Translations under genes and position numbers: made by a program
NCBI GenBank assembly: GCA_905182985.1
Contig: CAJJDN010000179.1
Span: forward strand, 127,738-191,737
Length of the DNA: 64,000 nt
Direction of reading: 5' to 3'
Source of the DNA: Paramecium sonneborni
Lineage: Eukaryota; Ciliophora; Oligohymenophorea; Peniculida; Parameciidae
Shown: positions 23,185-33,821 of the stretch, one piece after another
Numbering within the stretch: the first letter of the stretch is position 1
Layout: the number at the start of each line of letters is the position of its first letter
The notes under the pieces: model-generated
The model's database searches: none
Seen by the model: the letters and a program-made list of their open reading frames with translations, nothing else
What the model was told of the DNA's origin: nothing

Positions 23185-23797
23185 TTATTAATAATTTAAT
23201 TAAATTCCTTATATATATATATATATTTATATATATTATTTATAAAATTCATGTATATACAATTTATTCATAAATACCAATACATTTCTTAATATTTACA
23301 TAATATATCTGAAATATATTTATTACAACCTAATTCGTTTATATTTATACTTTACACGTTCATCTTTCTCTCATTCTTATTTAAATTTCTCTCTATCCCA
23401 ATTGCTAAATCTTCATCTCATTCTCTTAACGTACTTTCCATTCACATTTCCATACTTCTAATCTAATCAACCTCTATTTCACTTATTCTTCTCCTTCTCT
23501 TTAAACCTCATCTTTATTTTCCTCACTCTCTCTTAATTAATTCCTCAATTCATAATTGTATAATTGTTTCAACTCCCCAATCTACAATCATGCATATTTT
23601 CAAAGATCATGAGTTTACAAATTGCTATATGAATATATATGAGAATTAATAATCAATTAAAATGTGAGTGGACCCTATACACAAACTGTGATAACAAATC
23701 TGTTATTTCTGGAAAAAAGTTTAATTCATCTATCATTTAAGTTAGATCACTACATTCCACTCTCTCACCCTCTCTCTTGTAATTCAATCTTCTATAC
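23185..23797. other. Pyrimidine-rich gap with possible minus-strand ORF
   Basis: The plus strand is strongly C/T-biased from about 23340 to 23600, so the minus strand is a purine-rich run coding Glu/Arg/Gln. One minus-strand frame ends at TGA 23360-23362 and reads RLIRLEVWKCEWKVRQENEM and QQLGQREIQIRMRER, which looks like a charged helix. No ATG is in frame; a start would need an intron near 23590-23640. It could be a lost exon of the Myb gene upstream or a small coiled-coil gene. Short (TA)n occurs near 23215-23240. Confidence 0.3.
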
Positions 23798-24280
23798 TCA
23801 CTAATTATTCATTAATACATTAACATACCTTCCTAATATCTAATCCCATCGAAATCTAAGGTATTTATAATATCTATTCTTTATTGCATTTTAGTTCCTG
23901 TCTGTAAAGAATTTTGCTATATCTCCAAACTTTGGACCATACTCTAACACCAGACTTAGAATTTTCTTGTCTTCCTCAAAGTTGAATGGATTGTTATTAT
24001 TCATCTCTGTCATTTTAGTATTTCTTCTCTTCTTTTTGTAATGAAATTCCACTCGCTTCTTCTTCTTTATCTTCTTACCTTATTGTTTTAAGGAACAAAC
24101 ATCTTAATCCACTATTTGTGTTAAAGAAGGATTCTCCTAATTCAAGTTAAATAACAAAGAAGAGTTTTCATCATGACATTCCAAATCCTTCTCTAATTAC
24201 AAGAAGTTGATGTAATTTTATTACTCTGCACAATCTTACATTAAATTTAATATGAAATTAGCTCTTTACTGCATAGGCAT
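23798..24280 (-). CDS. Myb/SANT-like DNA-binding protein, 160 aa (copy 1)
   Basis: Single exon, 160 residues. The acidic/Gln N-terminus is followed at about residue 80 by a very basic segment (GKKIKKKKRVEFHYKKKRR), a likely nuclear localisation and DNA-contact region, and then one Myb/SANT repeat: PFNFEEDKKILSLVLEYGPK, FGDIAKFFTDRNQNAIKNRY, YKYLRF. The spaced hydrophobics and the helix-3 RNQNAIKNRYY are typical of a Myb recognition helix. It ends soon after (RWDQILGRYVNVLMNNQ). A diverged copy with the same layout is at 32772-33238. Function is probably in transcription or chromatin; targets cannot be read from the sequence. Confidence 0.82.
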
Positions 24281-25291
24281 TTATATTATCGAAAAATTAT
24301 AAAATCTTTTTTTATTTGCATATATTAATACAGTCTTTAATATTAATTCTAAATTAATTCAATATCGTTCAGTTGGTAAAGATATAATTTCTCGTTTAAT
24401 TGGTATTTAATAACTTTCTGCTATTAAGTATTTTATTCCATATATACCAAATTTATTTCTAAATATTAATCTCTCCCCTCATTTCAATAACTTTTATTCT
24501 CTAAACCTTCATCATTTATCCAATTCAATAAATATTTTACTACACATCTTCTATTTACACACGTATTTTACAATAATTGAACATTATATAAAAACAAACA
24601 AATAATCATATTACAATAATAAGCTATAGCATTATTTCATTCAGGTTCTATCCAAGTTTCAATTCTTTTGTCTAATTTTCTTATTTGAATACCTAAGATT
24701 TTTCTTATATTTAGAATATATAACTTTTATTATTTAAAATTATTTAAAATTTATTCGGTATTTTTCCTTTCCAAACTCTAAATTTATATTTCCATTAGAA
24801 ATATTAAATATCAGAAGAAAATTTTCCATTTTGAAAAACAATATTATAAGACACAAGAATATACTATTAAGTTTATTCCTTAATTTAATCCAAATTATAA
24901 AAAATTATTTAAATCATAAATTTCTTTTTTCAATTACTTTAGATTAGACATCTTAGATAAATGATATTTAGAATGAATTGAATGCATTGTGAGTAATTTT
25001 TAAATTTCTAGAAAAATGAATTTAATTATTTAAATTTATATTGTATATAAATTTTAAAATAAAAAACAATAATCTCTTTGTTTCACAAATTTGTCATGCA
25101 TTCATAATATATAGAGGAGCAAATAATATTGTTTTGAGTATTGCTTTCAATATAGATAAAAAAAGGCCTACAGATAAAGATAAAAGTTTAGCGATGGAGA
25201 TTTGCTATATTATTGTTATAATTTGTGAATAAAGAGTTTATGTTAAGAATTGAGGAGAGTAATAAGAAATAATATATATAATTAATTAATT
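24281..25291. other. Intergenic, AT-rich
   Basis: About 1 kb between the divergent Myb gene and the pecanex-like gene. It is dominated by A/T runs. An open stretch at 25041-25232 on the plus strand lacks an ATG and any motif. A short D-arm-like piece at about 24366-24385 is not part of a tRNA. No gene accepted. Confidence 0.5.
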
Positions 25292-28245
25292 ATGAATTAA
25301 ACTGCACCTGTTCTCACTACATAAAAAAGAAGTTACTTATTAAATGCTTGTTTTTCATCTCTATTTGGAGGGCATGAATTAAATTTACCATCAAAGTTGT
25401 ATATATTACATGTAGAAATAAATTTAAAGAGTAGGTGATTATAGAATTAGTAAGTATAATTCAAACTTACATAATTGGAAAATTAGTGGATAATTATGCT
25501 ATTGTTTTGATAGTGCCTGCAAGCATCAATACGATACTTTAGATTAGCTTAAATTGTTTGATAAGCGAAGAGCATCGCAAGACGAGATCAGAAATTGGAT
25601 AATTAATAGGAATATTGATTCCTTAAAGTATAGGAACTGCTTCAGCAATTAAATATGATGGGAATATTTTAGATGCAATAGTATTTTTTTTCTTGTTTCC
25701 TCGAGATTAATATATTGAATTAGGATTTACTTAAATGGAAAAATACTCTCGTTCCCGATATGCTTGTTTATTTTTGAAATTGATCTTGATATTGACTCAT
25801 GTGAATAGAATGATAATAGCAAACATAATTAGATACATTTACTATTTCACACCGATTTTGATATGGATGGGTTTATATGGATAGTTTTCTTAATTGTATG
25901 TAATTTTGAGAATTGAATTAGTTTGGAATATGTAGGAGAGCAATTTAATTTTTTAATGGGATCATCATATTAATCAAGTTAGACACGTACATACTTGACA
26001 GTATTATTGAATGTTTTATTGATTGCAATTTGTTTGGGATTGTCATATATAGAAGAGAGTAGAATAGCAATAATTTTAAGTGGTTGTTTAATAAATATAA
26101 AATTATTCAATATATTTGGATCAATGCCATAAGATAAGAAACAAATTTATAAAAATAGTTATCTTGATAGAGCATATATGTACTTAAATTTATTAAGTTC
26201 ATTATTGAATATTATTGCAATTATTTTATGTGGAATATTGGCTTAATCATATTATAGAGAATTATATTATGCAATAATTCCAATATATTTATGTTATGTA
26301 GTATTACAATTGAAATTTGAATGCTATGTAAAAAAGTTCAAAATGTTTCATACATTGATTGAATGCGCATGTATATCAATGATGGATTATAAATTTGAAG
26401 GTATTTTTGCTTAAAGATTATTTGAATGTTCTACAATAGTAAGATTGTATAGTCTTATCCATTCAAATCCGAATTATTTATTTTTTGAATAATTAGTTTG
26501 TTTTATAGTTTCATTGAATACGGATTATTCAATGAGTTAATGTTAATTGATTGGATTTTTGGTGTAAGTGTGTTTGAGATTCTTAATAAGAATGAAATCT
26601 CGATTGTTAATATGGATAATAGCAAAGTAAAGATAATTATAAGTAGATTAGTTAAAAGATGTTGACAGTAAAGAAATAGAAGGTAGAAGGTGCAGCATTT
26701 ATAACAACTCTATAATTAGTAATGTGTCCATTAACATTCTTAATAATGATTATATCAAGTATTTTGGATAGTCCATACATGCCATTTTTAGGATTACCAA
26801 TATTTCATTTTGGATCTTTGAGGCCATTTAGAAATGTAACTTAAATTAGTAAACAGATAACAAGTTCATCAGAAGGATCTATTTACAATTCTTATTTGAG
26901 TAAAGCATATGATAAATTACTATGTTCTGAACCCTTATGGAGTCATTATTTGATAAGGATAGGAAAATATATAGGAATAATTTAATTATTGGAATATTAG
27001 GGAGGATATGCAGTAATATAATTTAAGGGTTTAGAATCATAGGAGACAACAAGTTGTCATGGAATTGAAGCTAGAGAAGTTGATAGATTAGTAAATGTTA
27101 AAGATTGGGGATCATTTTGTGGAAGTGCTCTTACATATTAAAATGAATTCTCAGTATAGAGTTATGAAGAAAATTAAATTATTTTAACAGGAATTATTGA
27201 AGCAACAGAATTTGTTAGTGGATTTAAGAAGATATATTTAAAAATGTTATGCTTTTATGCTTAAGAATTAAAAGAGAATAATTAAAAATCAATTTTAGAA
27301 TTATCTAAAAGATATGATGGAAATGAACATTAATTTCCAAATTCATTTGGTGAATTAATCAAATTATCAAATAAATTTTAATAATTCAAAGATGAGTAGA
27401 CAAATCAATAAATAAATTAATAAACAGAAATGAAAATATAAGTTAGACCCCAAGTTAAAGTTTAAATTAAACATGATGAAGATGATATAATGGGAATGTT
27501 AGATGATTTATCAAAAGATATTCCTTAATAAACAAAGAAATTACATTAATAGAGTAATTCATCAAACAAGAGTGGAAATGGAGAATTCTATATACATGTT
27601 TAGAGAGCAATCTTATATATTTATTAGATTTCATTAGGGGATTTAGATTTCAATTTTGAGAGTAGATTGAATTAGAAGGGATTATTTACATTATTTTAAA
27701 GTTCAAAGTGTTTTTCTGAATAAAGATAAATGAATGGAATTGATTAAATATTATCAGAAATTGCTACGAAAGCAATAAGAAGTGCATTAAAATTAAGTTT
27801 AGATTTTTATTCAATAGAGGGTCATTTAATGATGAATGATTCTGAAGTCTTATAAGAATTAAATGGAATGAATGAATGTTATGTTGGAATGGGTAATGAG
27901 GAGGGTTGGTAATAAGCAATGTAAAGTAATTTATTATTATGGACATTGGGATATGATGGTGGTAAGAATAAATTGACAGTCTATCGACATACATATACAT
28001 AAATATAATGTTAAATATTTAGATTTGATAGTGAAGTCATAAGAGGTATTGAAGCTAATCTGTAAATGGAATTACTCTTTGCTACAAATAATGATGAAGA
28101 ACGGTATTATGAATAATATAATTATTGTAGATATTCTATTCAAACCCATGAATAGTTTTTTAGGAATATGATCATTGAAGGATCTGAATTACCTTTAGGA
28201 TATGCTCCATTTTATTCTGGACCAATAATTCTTAGTTTAAGATGA
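25292..28245 (+). CDS. Pecanex-like multi-pass membrane protein, 962 aa
   Basis: Three introns (25412-25434, 25921-25940, 26661-26682; the last two begin GTT) give 962 residues. The first ~470 residues contain about ten hydrophobic helices (for example LTVLLNVLLIAICLGLSYI, LLSSLLNIIAIILCGILA). The pecanex region follows: PFLGLPIFHFGSLRPF, SIYNSYLSKAYDKLLCSE, then IQLLEYQGGYAVIQFKGLES and CHGIEAREVDRL, parallel to LVTFQLRGLEFxGTYCQQREVEAI of animal pecanex. The C-terminus carries LELLFATNN-like DDER segments (ELLFATNNDEERYYEQYN) and PLGYAPFYSGPIILSLR. Pecanex proteins sit in the ER and are linked to Notch signalling and membrane trafficking in animals; the role in ciliates is unknown. Confidence 0.8.
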
Positions 28246-28307
28246 TAAATATATATATAGATTCTTATTAATATTTTATATTTATTATGTATTAACAAAA
28301 CTAAATT

Positions 28308-29239
28308 ATGTATTAATAATAGCAACCCCCTCCATAACAATAACATCGTGATTATAATATTCCACCACCTGGTAAATAATTACATATATCCAAGGTTATC
28401 GTGCTCCCCGTTATCCAAGAGAAGAGTTGCCTGAGAATCAAGAATAAAATCTAGATTTAGGAGGTGCCTATTAATCTTATATATATAATTGTGGAGAGTG
28501 TTGTGGTAATTGTAAAGCTGTCTGTCCTTGTAATCCTTTTGTTGAATATCCATATGTCTAAGTTGAATAAAGCTTTGTTGGTGTCTATCTACGTTTTGGA
28601 AAATATATTAAGACAGGTAATCTTTTTTATATATCAATTTAAGTTCAACCTGGGTTAATTTACATCAATCCTTGCACTGATACAATTTAAAAAGTTGATT
28701 GTAAAGTTCAAATGATTGACTGTCCAAGATAATAAGTTATGACTAAAGACAATATTTTAGTCAGCATTGATGCAACTGTTTATTATAGAATAGTTATGCC
28801 AAGACGATCCATATTTTATATCAATGATTTACATCAAGCTGTTTCATAATTGACTCTTGCTACAATTAAAAGCATTGCAGGATCTCATACTTTATAAGAT
28901 TTATTGGAAAAAAGAGCAGAAGTTCAAAAACAAATTGAATCCTTTGTAGATGAACATGTTTGGGAATGGGGTATTGATATTGAGAACATGTTAATTAAAG
29001 ATATTCAATTAAATCCTGATTTATAGAACACCTTATCTATGGCAGCTAAAGAATAAAGAGCAGCTTAAGCTAAAGTCATTTCAGCATAAGGAGATGTTTA
29101 ATCAGCTAAACTTATGAAATAAGCTGCAGAACTATTAGATTCAAAAGCAGCTATGTAAATTAGATATCTAGATACAATCACTACATTAGGATAACAAGGA
29201 TCCACTAAAGTAGTATTGCTTCCAACTGAATCTAAATGA
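28308..29239 (+). CDS. Stomatin/SPFH-family membrane protein
   Basis: SPFH proteins form oligomeric scaffolds at membranes and tune channels. Two introns (28372-28394, 28617-28643) give 293 residues. N-terminal Gln/Pro/Tyr-rich segment, then a cysteine cluster NCGECCGNCKAVCPCNPF that is probably palmitoylated and replaces the usual hydrophobic hairpin. The band-7 domain follows: SFVGVYLRFGKYIKTVQPG, INPCTDTIQKVDCKVQMIDC, DNILVSIDATVYYRIV, then LQDLLEKRAEVQKQIESFVD, WGIDIENMLIKDIQLN and an Ala/Gln-rich coiled coil (KEQRAAQAKVISAQGDVQSA). The end TKVVLLPTESK is typical. Its stop codon directly abuts the stop of the convergent zinc-type gene, with no base between. Confidence 0.93.
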
Positions 29240-29601
29240 TCATGATAATATATAAAAATTATTCTATATAAATTAAGTTCAACTTATTTATTAAAAAAAC
29301 TTTGAGCCCTTCTTCTATAACACAATGGACATATTGTATTCAAAGAGATTAATAATTGTTCTTCATCAGTATGTTCAAGTAATAGTTATTTAATACTAAT
29401 GAGCTAAAAGAAGAAACAATAAAATTTAGCTATCTAATTACATTGGAAATGTAATATGAGGTTTAACAAAGAAGATTATTAAGATCTAAAAATGTGTTAT
29501 GAGAATGATATCTAAACTTATTGTTTCTCAAATAATTTTTATAATATAGATTTCTGATGGAAAAAACAAAAATAATATTAAATAAATAAGACATTTCGCA
29601 T
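29240..29601 (-). CDS. Small Cys-containing protein, possibly zinc-binding, 113 aa
   Basis: ATG 29599-29601 to TGA 29240-29242; removing a 20-nt GTT...TAG intron at 29264-29283 puts the stop exactly next to the stomatin stop. The protein is Phe/Leu/Gln-rich with cysteines spaced FQCNQIAKFYCFFF and a C-x2-C pair in NTICPLCYRRRAQSFF, so it could hold a zinc ion as a minimal RING-like or ribbon fold. The central EHTDEEQLLISLN is acidic. No family is recognised. The match of intron, frame and neat 3' boundary supports a real gene; without the intron the frame would run antisense through the stomatin gene. Confidence 0.5.
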
Positions 29602-29955
29602 TTCGTATATATACTTAAAAGAATGCTTATATAATTTTTTTTCTTATTGTTTCGTGCTTGGAACTCTAATAACAGAAAATTGAAAAGATTTAAGGAATAA
29701 TGATATTATATAATTTGATTGTTTTTTTTAAATATTTAATAGAAGAATGAAGCAAGAGTTTGGATGAATATTTTTTAAATAATATATTATAGAATAGTTA
29801 TGGAATTCAGATGTGACAATAATTGAAGAAGTGGAAAAGATATTAATATTTAATAAAGTATTATATTGTGGGATTGTTATATATATATTAATTTATTTTT
29901 TTGAAATAAAAGATTGTGATTTGATAATTTATTTTAAATAGTGAAAATTAAAGGA
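29602..29955. other. Intergenic, divergent promoter region
   Basis: About 350 bp of AT-rich DNA between the start of the small Cys-containing gene (minus) and the mitochondrial EF-G gene (plus). No gene seen. Contains (TA)n and poly-T runs. Confidence 0.5.
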
Positions 29956-32420
29956 ATGTTGCGAGGTTGTCTTAGGAAGGGAATTTAGAGTTATTCATCA
30001 ATTAGAGAGAGAATAAATTAAGAGAGAGCTGAGAGATTGAAGAATTTACCAACAACAACTTAAGAGAAGATTAGAAATTTTGGAATAATTGCTCATATAG
30101 ATGCAGGGAAAACAACAACAACAGAGAGAATGTTATTTTATGCAGGAGCAATTCCATTTCCAGGTGAAGTACATGATGGTACAACAACAATGGATTTTAT
30201 GCCTCAAGAGAGATAAAGAGGGATAACAATTAGATCTGCTGCAATATCATTTAATTGGGCAAATCATTAATATAATTTGATTGATACACCTGGTCATATA
30301 GATTTTACGGCAGAAGTAGAAAGATCTCTTAGAGTGTTAGGTACAATTGATAATAAGTAATATTTACAGATGGAGCTATAGCAATATTTGATGGAGTATC
30401 TGGTGTATAAACATAATCAGAGACAGTATGGTTATAGGCAAATAAATTTAATATTCCAAAGATTGCATTTGTTAATAAAATGGATAGATAGGGAGCATCA
30501 TTAGAATATACATTATAATCAATGAGAGATAGATTGAATATAAAACCATTCATGTAGAGAATATTAATAAATAATTATAGAATGTAAATACCAGTAGGAG
30601 AGATTGACCATTTCAATTCAGTAATAGATTTATTGACATTGAAAGAGATTGTATGGTTAGATAAGTATGGATCAGAAGTAGAATTTAGAGATATCGATAA
30701 ATCACATCGTTATTATGATAAAGCTATTAAAGCACGCGATGATCTATTAACATCAGTATCTGAATATGATGAAAAAATAGCTGAACTCTATTTAGAGGAT
30801 TCAAACGAATTACTTAATTAAAAACTATTATTATAATCAATAAGAGAAATCATTAATAAACATTACAATTAATGTTGTCCTATCTATTTTGGATCTGCTC
30901 TTAAGAATAGAGGTATTTAACCAATACTTGATGCTGTACATTAATTATTACCAGGACCAAGTGAAAGACCTTTAATTTTTGATATTAATAATCCAAAAAA
31001 TAAAAGGAAATTAGAAAAGAGTGAAAAATTAACTGCTTTTATATATAAAGTTTTATAAGATTAAGATTTGGGATTATTAGGATTCACTAGAATTTATTCT
31101 GGGGAAATGATTTAAAAATAAAATTATACAAATAGCACAAAAGATGAATTAATTAAAGTTGGAAATCTCTTTAGAGTCAGAGCTAATAGATATGTTCCAA
31201 TTAATAGTGTTTAAGCAGGTGATATTATTGCAATCTAATCTAAATAAGTTAATGCTGGTTCTACTATTATCGGATCTAATGATGAAAGGTATTATTACTA
31301 TATATAAATCATTTATTTAGGTTTGTATTATAACAATTATAATTACCTTAATGTGTTTTCTTTGCTAATTTAGAATATGAATCAGCAAAAGACAAACTTA
31401 AATTAGATTAAGCTTTGTAATAGTTATAATTAGAGGATGAAAGTCTCAAAATTACTGTAACTGATGAAACTCTTATTACTATTGGAGGATAAGGAGAATT
31501 ACATTTAGAAATTGTTGTCTAAAGATTAAAAGAAGATTTTGGTTTAAATACTAAACTCAAAAAAATGCAAGTCGAATATAAAGAAAGCATCAGTGAAGAA
31601 GGTGTCTTAGAACTTAAATATTAAGATATTCTTAAAGGAAGACCTTTATGGTTTAAATTAAAATTAAAATTACAGCCAACAGAATCATAAGAGAATGAAG
31701 TCATATTTGATTTTGATAGAGAAAATGATTTCGATTTACTTTATAAATAATTCAAAGAATCATAACTTAGATAAATGACTAATCAAAAAAATGAAACATC
31801 AGTTAAATATATTAAGAATCCATGTAAAAACATAGAAATAGAAACAATAAATGATGATTATGGAGAAGAAAAAGCTTATCATATATCTTCATTACAATTT
31901 CAAATGTTTTATCATCTTGAAAAGTCTATTTTGGCATCACTAAATAGAGGTTTCTTAAAATCATATCAAATGCATGGTGTTAAAGCAACTATATTAGATG
32001 GAGCTTTTTCACTTAAAAGAACTAATGACTTAGCTATTGGAAGAGCAGTCTAAAAACTTATGTAAGATATCCATCCAATACTTAAAGTATAATATCTATT
32101 TAATCTAGCCAATCATTCTTGAGCCTATTATGGATCTTGAGATCTCTTGTCCTAATTCTTTATAATAAAAAATTATTAATGATTTGATCTCACAAAGAAG
32201 AGGAAAAATCATTGAAATTAAATAAGACTAAAATAGACTTGGATCATAAAATAGTAATCGAGTTATCATTACTGCCACCATTCCATCATAAGAAACCATT
32301 GGCTATTCTACTGCCATTAGATCTATATCTCAAGGAGAAGCTTACTTCTCTATGAGTTTCAAAAACTATGAATTTGTAGGCGGACAAAAGTAAAGTGAAC
32401 TTATCTCTGAGGCCTTTTGA
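29956..32420 (+). CDS. Mitochondrial elongation factor G2 (ribosome-recycling GTPase)
   Basis: EF-G2/RRF2mt splits mitochondrial ribosomes after termination, with ribosome recycling factor. Three introns (30341-30369, 31289-31320, 32087-32108) give 793 residues. The first ~38 residues are basic/polar, as in a mitochondrial presequence. GTPase motifs: G1 [13 protein letters not shown] (from residue 46), switch [15 protein letters not shown]3 [12 protein letters not shown]4 [12 protein letters not shown]. Domain II-V features include [40 protein letters not shown] and the C-terminal [20 protein letters not shown]. The G1 and switch regions fit the GFM2 type better than GFM1. All key GTPase residues are present. 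Confidence 0.92.
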
Positions 32421-32479
32421 AAATTTAGCTTTTTATATATATTTCATCCATTTTATTGTTTATTTAAACTATATAATCT

Positions 32480-32640
32480 TATTTTTTAGAATATTATATA
32501 TTTCTTATTAAATTATCTTATTTTTTAGAATATTATATATTTCTTATTAAATTATCTTATTCTTTAGAATATTATATATTTCTTATTAAATTATCTTATT
32601 CTTTAGAATATTATATATTTCTTATTTAAATACTCATTTT
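32480..32640. repeat. 39-bp AT-rich tandem repeat, about 4 copies
   Basis: The unit starting AGAATATTATATATTTCTTA recurs at 32488, 32527, 32566 and 32605, exactly 39 bp apart, with only T/C changes in a short poly-T segment. It lies in the 3' gap between the EF-G2 gene and the convergent Myb copy 2 gene. It is a non-coding minisatellite; 39 bp is a multiple of three but no coding frame is retained. Confidence 0.92.
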
Positions 32641-32771
32641 CAAAATAAAAATTATGAATATATATCCTCATTATATTCTTATTCTAAATTTTCCACACTT
32701 TCCTTACTTTCCTTACTTTCTATTTACCCAACCTAAACATTCATATACTCATAAGCTCTATTTATATATAA

Positions 32772-33238
32772 TCAAATTTACTGTCCCAATATTACATCCC
32801 ACTTATAACGTAAAGTCTTATAATATCTATTCTTAACCATATTCAAAGTCCTTCCTGGAAAACTCTTAGCTATTTTGAAAAACTTTGGACCCTATTCTAA
32901 TACTTATAGAAGTATTTATCTATCTTCTTAATAATTAAATGGTATTGCTTCATGCTTTCTATTCTAAATAATATATTCATCAAATATTCTTACAATTCTT
33001 TTAGAAGAGGCTCGTTTTTTTCTTTTATCATGGATAATTTGTCTTCTTCTTCTCTTTCTCGGTTTCTTCTATGGTACTTTTTATATTGGATTATAATAAT
33101 CATTCTGAACTTCATTTTCATCAAAATTGAAAGTTTCATTACTCTCTACTACTTTCTATTAATCTAATACTTACTCAATTAAAGTTATTCGTGAACATCT
33201 TCTGATGAAATTTCTGTTTGTTAAAAGTAGGCTAACAT
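32772..33238 (-). CDS. Myb/SANT-like DNA-binding protein, 146 aa (copy 2)
   Basis: One 26-nt intron (33149-33174) gives 146 residues. Same plan as copy 1 at 23798-24280: Glu/Gln-rich start, very basic segment (KVPQKKPRKRRRRQIIHDKR), then a single Myb repeat PFNYQEDRQILLQVLEQGPK, FFKIAKSFPGRTLNMVKNRY, YKTLRYKWDVILGQ. The shared EDxxIL..VLExGPKF..IAK and VKNRYYK...R.W blocks make the two clear paralogues about 9 kb apart. The N-termini and the intron differ, so the duplication is not recent. Likely nuclear, DNA-binding. Confidence 0.83.
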
Positions 33239-33821
33239 AAAATTAGTTTATAGAAAGTCTAAGTTATTGTTAAAAACATTATTACTTTATTAGACTGCAA
33301 GAATATCCTTAGATTACATATATTTGAAGAAGTTGAGAGTAGAGATTTAGCTTATTTTAATAAATCAATATATGTTAAAAAACAAAATGATTTAAAAATG
33401 CTAAAAAAACGATTATGATAAATCTTAATAATTAATGAGGAATTTTTATTTTATTATGTAAATTCTTCATTAATTTTACTGCTCAGTAAAAATATTTTAG
33501 AATTATACCAATCTTTCTATAAATTCAAACAAATTGTTATATTGCACCTCAAACACAAGTTCACTCTAAAACTATTTTATTTATTCATCATTAATAGTGA
33601 TATTAAATTATACTATATTACCTAATTATTCAGGAATTCTTTCATTATATTTTATTCCCACAAATATTTAATATTAATTTAACAATTTTAATAGAATTAG
33701 TATTCCATTTTTTAAAAAAAGTATTTTTGTTAAATTACAATCATAATATTAAATCTAGAAATTCTTTGAAGTGTTTACAAGTTTGATTTAATTGAAATTT
33801 AGTTTAATATTTTAAATTTAA
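33239..33821. other. Intergenic, AT-rich, divergent promoter region
   Basis: About 580 bp between the start of Myb copy 2 (minus) and the giant repeat gene (plus). Long A/T runs, no open frame with coding character, no structured RNA signals. Confidence 0.55.

Noticed and set aside
24361..24410. D-arm-like sequence (CGTTCAGTTGGTAAAGAT) suggesting a tRNA
   Set aside because: No T arm or B box, no acceptor pairing and no anticodon stem follow; it is a chance match in AT-rich DNA.
25041..25232. 64-codon plus-strand ORF upstream of the pecanex-like gene
   Set aside because: No ATG start, no motif, and no intron that would join it to the real start at 25292.
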